This document shows, in pieces, positions 12,001 to 40,455 of a DNA stretch of 64,000 nt. The translations under genes were made by a program, and so were the position numbers. Origin of the DNA: Streptomyces sp. Ru62 (GTDB lineage: Bacteria > Actinomycetota > Actinomycetes > Streptomycetales > Streptomycetaceae); assembly GCF_002920615.1 (NCBI RefSeq), contig NZ_PQSU01000031.1, forward strand, positions 44,958-108,957. The letters run 5' to 3'. Below the pieces are notes generated by a model. It was not told where the DNA came from. It searched no databases and saw only the letters and a program-made list of their open reading frames with translations. The number at the start of each line of letters is the position of its first letter. Within the stretch, counting starts at the first letter, position 1.

Positions 12001-15000
12001 GCCGGGGGTCACCACGATGGTCGGCCTGTTCATCAACACGCTGCCCACCCGGGCCCGCGTCGACGGGCGGCGCCCGCTGCTGGACTGGCTGCGCGACCTC
12101 CAGGCCGCCCAGTCCGAGGCCAGGCGCCACGACTTCGTCTCGCTGGCCCAGGTGCAGTCGTGGAGCGAAGTGCCGGGCGGCACCGGCCTGTTCGACTCCA
12201 TCGTCGTCTTCGAGAACTACCCCTTCGACGAGGGCGCGCTGGCCCGGCACGGCCTGGCCATGGAGCAGGAGCGGGACCTGGAGCCGACCAACTACCCGCT
12301 CAGCGTGGTCGTCGCACCCGGCGACACCCTGGCCGTGCACCTGGACTACGACCCGGCCGTGTTCGACGCCACGACGGTGGAAGGGCTCGGCGAGACCCTG
12401 CGCACCCTGCTCACCGGCATGGCCACCGACCCCGGCCGCCGCCTGGCCGACCTGCCGCTGCTGGACCCGGCCGCGGGGCGTGGGCTGGTCGACCGGTTCG
12501 GCGGACGGGGGGCCGAGGCACCGCGCGACACGCTGCCGGAGGCGTTCCGGCGCCAGGCCGCGCGCACCCCGGACGCCCCCGCCGTCCGCCACGGCGACAC
12601 CTGCCTCACCTATCGCGAACTCGACGCACGCTCCAGCCGGCTGGCCCGGCTGCTCATCGCCGCCGGCGCCGGACCCGAGCGCTTCGTCGCCCTGTGCCTG
12701 CCCCGCACCGCCGACCTGGTCGTGGCGCTCCTCGCGGTGCTGAAGAGCGGCGCGGCCTATCTCCCGGTCGACCCCCAGTACCCGGCCGAGCGCGTCGCGT
12801 TCCTCTTCGAGGACGTACGCCCTGACGCCGTGATCACGGCCGCGGAGACCGCCGGCCGGCTGCCCGAGGGCCCGTTCACCCGCATCCTGCTGGACGACGC
12901 CCCGGACACCGGCGCGCCGGACACGCCGGTCGGCGACGGCGAACGGCGTGGCCCGCTGCTGCCCGGACACCCCGCCTACGTCATCCACACCTCCGGCTCC
13001 ACCGGCCGGCCCAAGGGCGTCGTCGTCAGCCACGCGTCCGTGCTGGCCCTGACCGACTGGGCGGCGGCCGAGTTCACCGGCCGGGGCCTGCACCACGTGG
13101 TGGCGTCCACCTCACTCAACTTCGACGTGTCGGTGTTCGAGATCTTCTCGCCGCTGCTGTCCGGCGGCTGCGTGGAGGTCGTCCGCGACCTGCTGGCCCT
13201 CGCCGAGCGCCCCGGACCCTGGCGGGCCGGGCTGCTCAGCGCGGTGCCGTCGGCCCTCGACCGGCTGCTCGCCGAGGACGCCGTGCGGATCGTCGCGGAC
13301 ACCGTCGTCCTCGCCGGGGAGGGGCTGCCCGCCCGGACCGTGCGCCGGGTCCGCGACGCCGTCCCCGGCAGCCGGGTGCGCAACATCTACGGCCCCACCG
13401 AGGCCACCGTTTACGCCACCGCCTTCACCTGCGACCCGGCCGACCCCGACCGCGATCCGCCGATCGGCCGGCCGATCGGCGGCGCCCGCGCCCATGTGCT
13501 GGACGAGCGGATGCGCCCGGTGCCCGTCGGCGCGCCCGGCGAACTGTTCCTGGCCGGAACCGGCGTCGCCCGCGGCTATCTGCGCCGTCCGGGCCTGACC
13601 GCGAGCCGCTTCCTGCCCGACCCGTTCGGGCCGCCCGGCAGCCGCATGTACCGCACCGGCGACCTGGTCCGCTGGACGGCCGACGGCGACCTCGTCTACC
13701 TCGGCCGTGGCGACGACCAGGTCAAGGTGCGGGGCTTCCGCATCGAACTCGGCGAGGTGGAGGCCGCGCTGGCCCGCCACCCGGCCGTGGCGGCGGCAGC
13801 GGCCCGGGTGGTCGAGGACGCGGGCCACCGCCGCCTGGTCGCGTACGCGGTACCCCGGGCGATGGGCTCCCCGGACCCCGGCGGCCAGGCCGCCGCCGAC
13901 GGCCGCGGGGTGCCCCGCGGAACGGGCGCGCCGGGGCCCGACGGCGGGACCGGCGGCCAGGCCGGCGCCGACGGCCGCGGGGTGCCCCGCGGAACGGGCG
14001 CGCCGGGGCCCGACGGCGGGACAGGCCCCGGGACTCGCACCGTCCCCGCGGCGAAGAGCGCGCCCGGACCGGACGGCGGCCACCCGGCGACCCTGCCGGA
14101 CCCCGCCGAGCTGCGCGCCTTCCTCGCCCGAAGCCTCCCCGACCACCTGGTGCCCGCCCTCGTCGTCCCGTTGGAGCGGCTGCCGCTAGGGGCCACCGGG
14201 AAGCTCGACCGGCAGGCGCTGCCCGCGCCCGAGTGGGCCGCGACGGCCACCGGTGAGGCGGGCCGGCCGCCGCGTACCGAGGCCGAGCGCATCCTCGCGG
14301 GCATCTGGGCGGAGGTGCTCGGTGTGCCCGAAGTCGGCGCCGACGACAACTACTTCACGCTCGGCGGCGACTCGGTCCTCGGTATCCGGATCGTCTCGGC
14401 CGCCCGCCGGGCCGGGCTGGCGCTGACCCCCCGGCACCTGTTCACTCACCAGACCCTCGCCGAACTCGCCGCCGCCGCCGAGAGGTCGCCGGACGGCGAC
14501 GGTCCCGGCGCCGCGACCGTCGTCGCCGAGCAGGGCCCGGTGACCGGCGACGCCCCGCTCACCCCCGTACAGCACTGGCTCCTCGACACCCTCACCGGCG
14601 ACCCCGCCCACTTCAGCCAGACGGTCGCCTACGAGCTGGCCGCCGACCCGGACGAGGACCTGCTGCGGGCCGCCCTGGCCGCCGTACTGGAGCACCACGA
14701 CGCGCTGCGGCTGCGCTTCGAGCCGGGCGGGGACGGGCGGTGGCGGCAGTACGGCGCCGAGCCGGGGGAGGAGGTCCACCTGGAGGTGCACCGGGGGACC
14801 GCGCCGCAGGAGGTGGCCGACGCGCTCGGCGCCGGGTTCGACCTGGCCGGCGGGCCGCTGCTGCGGGCCGCGCTGTGCCGGCCGGACGACGGCGGCCGGC
14901 CGGTGCTGCTGCTGGCCGCCCACCACCTGGTCGTGGACGCCGTGTCCTGGCGGCTGATCCTGGAGGACCTGGACCTCGCCCACCGCGCCCTGCGGGACGG

Positions 15001-18000
15001 CGAGCGGCCCGCCCTCGGCGCCAAGAGCACCTCGTTCCGGGACTGGGCGCGGCGGCTCGCCGCGCACACCGAGGCGGGCGGATTCGACGGCGAACTCGCC
15101 CACTGGCAGGGCCTCGACGTCGGCACCGCGCTGCCCGAAGACCGCCCCGGCGGCGCGAACACCGTCGCCGACGAGGACAGCGTGACCGCCGGCCTCGACG
15201 CCGAGGAGACGCGCCGGCTGCTCCAGGACGTGCCGGACGTGTACCGCACCCGCGTCAACGACGTCCTGCTGTGCGCGCTGGGCCGGGTCCTGGCCCGCTG
15301 GACCGGCCGGGACCGGGTGGCGGTGGCCCTGGAGGGCCACGGCCGCGAGGAGCTGTTCGCGGACGTCGACCTCGCGCGGACCGCAGGCTGGTTCACCGCG
15401 ATGTACCCGGTCGCCCTGGACGTGCCCCGGGACGCCGGCACCGGCACCGCGCTGAAGACCGTCAAGGAGAACCTGCGGGCCGTACCGCACGGCGGACTCG
15501 GCTACGGCGCCCTGCGCTTCCTCCGCCCCACGGCCGGAGCCGGGCTGCCCGGCCTGCCGCCCGTCTGCTTCAACTACCTGGGCCGGCAGGACGGCACCCC
15601 CGCCCCCGGCGGCCTGCTGCACGCGCCCCACGGCGGCCTCGCCGGCGGCATGGACCGCTCGGCGGACCGGCCGTACCTCCTGGACGTCCTCGGCCGGGTC
15701 ACCGACGACCGGCTGGAGTTCACCTGGTCGTACTCCCGGGAGGTCCACCGGCGCGAGACCGTCGCCCGGCTGGCGGCCGAACTGGCCGACGAACTCCGCG
15801 CGATCGTCCGCCACTGCGCCGAACCCGGCGCCGGTGGCCGTACCCCCTCCGACTTCCCGCTCGCGCCGCTGGACCAGACGGCCGTCGACCGGCTCGTCGG
15901 CAGCGGAGCCGACGTCGCGGACGTGTATCCGCTCACCCCGACCCAGACCGGCATGGTGATGCACGGCCTGGACGACGCCGAACACGGCCTGTACGTCGAG
16001 CAGATCACCTTCGTCGTGGACGGCGCCCACGACCGGGGCACCCTGGCAGCGGCCTGGCGGCACGTCGTCGACCGCACCCCCGTCCTGCGCACGTCCGTCG
16101 TCCTGCACGGCGTCCCCGTGCCGCTCCAGGTCGTCCACCGGAACGTGACCCTGCCGGTCACCGAGCTCGACTGGAGCGGGGTGCCGGCGGACCGGCGGGA
16201 CGCGGAGCTGGAGCACCTGCTCGCCGAGGAACGGGCCCGGGGCGTCGCCCTGGACCGGGCCCCGCTGCTGCGGCTCGCCCTGGTCCGGCTCGGCCCCGAC
16301 GCGGTACGCGTGGTGTGGACCTTCCACCACGTCCTGCTGGACGGCTGGAGCGTCTTCCACGTCCTGTCCGACGTGATGAACGCGCACGCCGCCCTCACCC
16401 GGGGCGAGCCGCCCCGGCTGCCCGAGCGCAGGCCGTTCGCGGACTACGCCGGCTGGCTGGCCGCCCGCGACACCGGACCGGCGCGGGACCACTGGCGCGG
16501 CGTCCTGGCCGGCTTCGCGACGCCGACCCCGCTGCCCTACGACCGCAGGCCCGCGCCGGGCACCACGGCCCGCTCCGGGACCTGGCTGTCGCAGCGGCTC
16601 GACGCCGAACGGACGCGGCTGCTCCAGGAGTTCGCCCGCCGGCACCGGCTCACCCTCAACACGCTGGTGCAGGGCGCCTGGGCGCTGCTGCTGGCGCGGT
16701 GGAGCGGGGAGCGGGAGGTGTGCTTCGGCACGACCGTCTCCGGGCGGCCCGCCGACCTGCCGGGCGCCGACGGCATCACCGGCCTGTTCATCACCACGCT
16801 GCCCGCCCGGACCGTGGTCGACGGCACCGCCGACTGCGCCGGCTGGCTGCGCGCGGTGCAGGAGGCCCGGGCCGAGGACCGCCGCCACGACCACCTGCCC
16901 CTCAACACGCTGCACACCCTCGGTGAACTGCCGCCCGGTACGCAGCTGTTCGACAGCCTGGTGGTCTTCGAGAACTATCCGGTCGGTGACGCGACCGCCG
17001 GTGCGCACGGCCTCGCGCTGCGGGACCTGGACGCCCGGGAGGCCACCAACTACCCGCTCACCGTGGTCGTCTCGCCCGGCGACCGGCTGGCCGTCGAACT
17101 GGGCTACGACCCCCGGTACTTCGCCCCGGCCACCGCCGAGTCCCTGGCCGGACAGCTGCTGCACACCCTCCACGCCCTGGCCGCCTCGGACGGCACCGCC
17201 CGCCTGGACGACATCGACGTACTGCCGCCCGAGCAGCGCGACCGGCTGCTGCGCGGCCCGGCCCGCCCGGCGCTCGGCCCGGTGCCCGCCGCCACCCTGC
17301 CCGCGCTCGTGGAAGCCGCCGTCGACCGGTGGCCCACCGCGCCCGCGCTCGACGCGCCGGGCACGCTCCTCACGTTCGCGGAGGCCGAGACGCGGGCCAA
17401 CCGGCTCGCCCACCGGCTCATCGCCCGGGGCGCCGGACCCGGCGACCTCGTCGCGCTGCTGCTGCCCCGCTCGGCGGACATGGTGCTGGCACAACTCGCG
17501 GTGGCCAAGGCGGGCGCCGCGTTCCTGCCCGTCGACCCCGGCTACCCCGAGGAGCGGATCGCCCTGATGCTGCGCGACGCGGCCCCCGCTCTCACCCTCG
17601 ACGCCAAGGAGGTCGCGGACCTGCTCGCCGCCCCGCCGGACGACGTGCCCGGACACCGGCCGGGCGACGCCGACCGGACCCGCCCGCTCGACCTGGACGA
17701 TCCGGCCTACGTCATCTACACCTCCGGCTCCACCGGCACCCCCAAGGGCGTCGTCGTCACCCACCGCGGGCTCGCCGCGTTCTCCGCCGCCGAGGCCGCC
17801 CACTACCAGGTGAGCGCGGGGGACCGGGTGCTGGCCTTCGCCACGCCCAGCTTCGACGCCTCCGTGCTGGAGCTGTGCATGTCCCTGCCGCACGGCGCCC
17901 GGCTCGTCCTACCCCCGCCCGGGCCGCTGCTCGGCGCCCAGCTCGCCGACGTCCTGCGGGCCGAGCGCGTCACGCACACCCTGCTGCCGCCGGCCGCGCT

Positions 18001-19111
18001 CGCCACCCTGCCCGACGGCACGCCCGGCACCCTCCCCGACCTGAAGACGCTGATCGTCGGCGCCGACGCGTGCGGGGCCGAACTCGTCGCCCGCTGGGCA
18101 CCGCACCACCACATGGTCAACTCCTACGGCCCCACCGAGGCCACCGTCGTCGCCACCTGGTCCGCGCCCCTGGAGGCGGACGGCGCCGCACCGCCCGTCG
18201 GCCGCCCGCTGCCCGCCACCCGCGCCTACGTCCTCGACGCCCGGCTGCGGCCCGTCCCCGACGGCGTCACCGGTGAACTCTGGCTGGCCGGACCGGCGCT
18301 GGCACGCGGATACCTCGGCCGGCCCGGGCTGACCGCCGCCCGGTTCCGCGCCGACCCGTTCGGACCGCCCGGCACCCGCATGTACCGCACCGGCGACCTC
18401 GTGCGCCGCGACAGCGCGGGCGAACTGCACTACCTGGGCCGCACCGACCACCAGCTGAAGCTGCGCGGCCACCGCATCGAGGCGGGCGAGGTCGAAGCCA
18501 CCCTGGTCCGCCATCCGGGAGTGCTGGACGCCGTGGTGACCGTACGCGAGGACGAACCGGGCCTGCCCCGGCTGGTCGCCCACCTGCTCTCGGCTCCGGG
18601 CGCCGAACCTCCCACCGCCGCCGCACTGCGGGAGCTGGCCGCCCGCTCCCTGCCCGCTCCCATGGTCCCCTCGGCGTTCGTGGTGCTGGACCGCTTCCCG
18701 CTCACCGAGAACGGCAAGACCGACCGGGCCGCCCTGCCCGCCCCGGCGCCGGCCGAGGAGCGGGCACCGTCCGAGTACGTCGCACCGCGCACGCCCACCG
18801 AGGAGGCGCTCGCTGCCCTCTGGGAGGAGGCCCTGGAGACGGCCGTGGGCGCCGAGGACGACTGGTTCCTGCTCGGCGGCGACTCCCTGCGCGCCCTGCT
18901 CGTCGCCTCCCGCGCCAACGAGGCGTTCGGCGTCACGCTCACCCCCCGCGACGTCCTGGTCTCCCGCACGGTCGCCGCACTGGCGGAGCTCGTGGAGGAA
19001 CAGGTGCTGAGTGAGCTGGAGGGCGCCGCGTACGGCGACGACCCCGCACACCCCTCCTACGAAGCCGATGCCGAAGACGCCGCTGCCGGCGGCCACGACC
19101 ACGAACGGTGA
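1..19111 (+). CDS. Non-ribosomal peptide synthetase, modules 1-5 (5' end missing, one apparent frameshift)
   Basis: This giant synthetase activates and condenses amino acids as thioesters on carrier proteins. Reading starts inside an A domain at base 1, so the real start and any upstream C or loading domain lie outside the window. Visible order is A-T, C-A-T-E, C-A-T-E, C-A-T-E, C-A-T, about 6369 residues. Five A domains show TSGSTG, YGPTE and YRTGD cores. Five T domains show LGGDS or LGGES. C domains show HHIVTDG (C2) or HH(L/V)LLDG (C3-C5), and E domains show HHLVVD(G/A) and EGHGRE. Near base 1620 the frame moves by one base in a run of seven C; the first frame otherwise stops at 1791, and homology continues at once in the next frame. 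It ends in a T domain plus a 35-residue acidic tail with no thioesterase. The stop lies 13 bases before the next NRPS, so they are co-transcribed. Confidence 0.95.
1272..1510 (+). repeat. Degenerate Ala/Gly/Pro/Gln repeat insertion inside A domain 1
   Basis: About six imperfect copies of a unit encoding (P/S)AGQ(G/S) followed by Ala/Pro/Thr lie between the LVGYV strand and the MVPSAVVVLDR region of the C-terminal A subdomain. Most A domains have only a short loop here. It is probably an expanded surface loop rather than a domain. Confidence 0.8.
1613..1640 (+). other. Apparent +1 frameshift at the A10 core motif of A domain 1
   Basis: Upstream homology reads DRMPLTP in one frame. Downstream homology reads HKIDRRALPAPGR one base later. 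The junction is a seven-C run ending at 1625; removing one C restores a single frame. The restored motif reads TPQHKIDR, whereas the other nine A domains have (N/S/T)GK(L/V/T)DR. A sequencing or assembly error is as likely as a real lesion. Confidence 0.8.
1960..6440 (+). other. NRPS module 2 (C-A-T-E)
   Basis: The C domain has HHIVTDGWS near 2360, typical of condensation onto an L-configured donor. The A pocket, read by eye, is DVFSVAVVYK, the same class as module 4, and I do not assign it. The carrier serine is at 4958-4960. The E domain has HHLVVDG near 5486, EGHGRE near 5927 and TVGWFTTRYPV, so a D-residue is expected. Confidence 0.8.
6510..11070 (+). other. NRPS module 3 (C-A-T-E), valine-like
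   Basis: The C domain has HHLLLDGWS near 6920, matching a D-configured donor made by the preceding E domain. The A pocket reads DAYWWGGTFK; the W..GGTFK signature is that of valine-type pockets. The carrier serine is at 9638-9640. The E domain has HHLVVDG near 10166, so D-Val or a similar branched residue is expected. Confidence 0.8.
8309..8407 (+). repeat. Three 33-bp tandem copies in a loop of A domain 3
   Basis: Three 11-residue units (PGHFEAYAPAT, PGHSEGDGPAI, PGHSDGDGPAL) lie at a 33-bp period just before the TSGSTG phosphate-binding core. The last two copies are nearly identical. The unit length keeps the frame. Confidence 0.85.
11155..15840 (+). other. NRPS module 4 (C-A-T-E)
   Basis: The C domain has HHVLLDGWS near 11567 (D-donor type). 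The A pocket reads DVFSVAIVYK, one change from module 2, so the same substrate is likely. The carrier serine is at 14372-14374. The E domain has HHLVVDA near 14920, with Ala replacing the last Gly of the motif, while EGHGRE is intact. Confidence 0.8.
13883..14026 (+). repeat. Two 72-bp tandem copies in A domain 4
   Basis: Two 24-residue units (starting GQAAADGRGVPRG and GQAGADGRGVPRG) occur at a 72-bp period, nearly identical at DNA level. They sit in the C-terminal A subdomain at the same place as the insertion in A domain 1. Confidence 0.9.
15920..19000 (+). other. NRPS module 5 (C-A-T)
   Basis: The C domain has HHVLLDGWS near 16326 (D-donor type). The A pocket reads DALLIGSVVK, the class of modules 1 and 10. 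The carrier serine is at 18884-18886. There is no E domain, and the following protein starts with an L-donor-type C domain, so an L-residue is expected. Confidence 0.8.
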
Positions 19112-19124
19112 GGATCCGACGACC

Positions 19125-39074
<19,950 letters not shown>

Positions 39075-39202
39075 CGAACATCCGGCCCCGCGGTGCCCCG
39101 CGCCGGCGCGCCACCCGGTACGGGCCGCGCGCACCCCGCGCCCCGACCGCCCGCCCCCGTCCCACCACAGCTCACCCGAACCGAACCCGCGAGGAGACCG
39201 AC

Positions 39203-39406
39203 ATGGACGAGAACACCCGCTACCAGGTGCTGCGCAACGACGAGGAGCAGTACTCCCTCTGGCCCGTCGACATCGAGGTGCCCGCCGGCTGGCAACCCGT
39301 CGGCAAGGAGGGCACCGAGGCCGAGTGCTCCGCGTACGTCGACGAGGTCTGGACCGACATGCGGCCCAAGAGCCTCCGGGAGCGCATGGAGAACGCCGGC
39401 GCCTGA
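39203..39406 (+). CDS. MbtH-like NRPS accessory protein
   Basis: A 67-residue protein of the MbtH family. These proteins bind A domains of NRPSs in the cytoplasm and are often needed for their folding or activity. Diagnostic residues are present: S-L-W-P at 18-21, the conserved Trp30 after PAG, and the C-terminal stretch YVDEVWTDMRPKSL at 45-58. The ATG at 39203 has a GAGGAG ribosome-binding site 6 bases upstream. It follows the second NRPS by 128 bases with no strong hairpin between, and its length is usual for the family. It probably serves some or all of the ten A domains here. The gap to the next gene contains a 9-bp inverted repeat (39435-39464) that could be a weak terminator. Confidence 0.97.
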   Translation: MDENTRYQVLRNDEEQYSLWPVDIEVPAGWQPVGKEGTEAECSAYVDEVWTDMRPKSLRERMENAGA

Positions 39407-39434
39407 CGCCCCGCGCGCCCACCCCGACCGACAC

Positions 39435-39464
39435 GCCGGGCCGCCCGTACCGGGCCGGCCCGGC
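39435..39464 (+). terminator. Weak hairpin after mbtH-like gene
   Basis: GCCGGGCCG at 39435-39443 pairs with CGGCCCGGC at 39456-39464 around a 12-base loop. There is no T tract. It could attenuate rather than end transcription, since the next gene has its own ribosome-binding site. Confidence 0.35.
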
Positions 39465-39527
39465 ACCTCCCCCCACTCCTCTTCCCCCCACGCGCCACCG
39501 CACCGCATCACTCCCGAGGAGTCCGCC

Positions 39528-40106
39528 ATGACGTCCGCCCCGACCCCCGTCCTGCGCACCGAACGCCTGGAGTTCCTGCCCTACCGGCCCGAACACGAGG
39601 ACGCCTTCGTCGCCCTGCTGCGCGACGAGGAGGTGTGCCGCTGGATGGGCCAGGAACGCGTGCCCGAACCGCAGATCCGCGAGCTGTTCCGGGCCATCCT
39701 CACCGACGTCTACCCCCAGCGCCGCTTCGACGTGTGGGGCCTGTGGCACGAGGGCGTCCACGTCGGCCACGCGGAGGTGAAGCCGACCGGCAACGTCGAC
39801 GGCCACGAACTCGTCACCGCGCTCGCCCCCGGACACTGGGGCCGCGGACTGGGCGGCGAGGCGGTACGCGGCCTCCTCCTCCACGCGGCCGACAATCTCG
39901 GACTCACCGAGGCGTACGGCATGGTCGGCGCCGACAACACCGCCAGCCTGGCCATGTGCCGCCGCCTGGGGTTCCGTCACGTCCGGGACGTCGTGGCGGA
40001 CGACGGCTCGGTGACCAAGCTGCTGGTCATCCCGACCAGGGAGCCGGGAAAACCGGCAGCCGCCGAGAACGCGGGCACGGCGACGCCCGCCCAGGATCCG
40101 GTGTGA
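39528..40106 (+). CDS. GNAT-family N-acetyltransferase (RimJ/RimL-like)
   Basis: A 192-residue protein likely to transfer acetyl from acetyl-CoA to an amine. It opens with the RimJ/RimL pattern LRTERLEFLPYRPEHEDAF. The acetyl-CoA loop is seen as GHWGRGLGGEAVRGLL near residues 103-118, and the later motif as ADNTASLAMCRRLGFRHVRD. The C-terminal 20 residues are an Ala/Pro-rich tail outside the fold. ATG 39528 has CGAGGAG 7 bases upstream. It lies 121 bases after the mbtH-like gene and just before a strong terminator, so it may be the last gene of the NRPS operon. An N-acetylating tailoring or self-protection role, for example on a basic residue, is an inference. It could equally be an unrelated housekeeping GNAT. 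Confidence 0.9.
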   Translation: MTSAPTPVLRTERLEFLPYRPEHEDAFVALLRDEEVCRWMGQERVPEPQIRELFRAILTDVYPQRRFDVWGLWHEGVHVGHAEVKPTGNVDGHELVTALAPGHWGRGLGGEAVRGLLLHAADNLGLTEAYGMVGADNTASLAMCRRLGFRHVRDVVADDGSVTKLLVIPTREPGKPAAAENAGTATPAQDPV

Positions 40107-40181
40107 TCCTCGGAGCCACCTGACGCGGCCGACGCCGCTCCAACGGACCGCCGCGGGCGCCCGTGCAGGAGGCTCGACGGC

Positions 40182-40223
40182 GGGCAGGCGGCCCGGCGTG
40201 GTGGTACGCCGCCCCGCCTGTCC
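40182..40223 (+). terminator. Strong hairpin terminator ending the NRPS/mbtH/GNAT unit
   Basis: An inverted repeat with 18-base arms (40182-40199 and 40206-40223) and a 6-base loop GGTGGT. Pairing is complete except for a symmetric two-base CC/CC mismatch and one G-U pair. It lies in the 349-base gene-free stretch 40107-40455. The rest of that stretch holds GC-rich low-complexity sequence, including a short CCCGCCTGTCCCGGCGCC direct repeat, and no supported gene. Confidence 0.75.
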
Positions 40224-40455
40224 CGGCGCCGGCCCCGCCTGTCCCGGCGCCTGCCCGGTCCCTCGCGGCGCCCGCTCCGCCCCGCCCGTCGTGATGCCCG
40301 CCCCGCCGTCGCAACGCCCGCCCCATCCCCGCGTCTCCGTTCCGCTCACCTCGGCCCGTCGGCGGGCACCGCGGTCAGGGCATCCGGACGGCGTCCGTTC
40401 GGCGCGCTGCACAGGGGCTGCGCAGGCGGCTCATACGCGCTGTAATGGCGACGTG

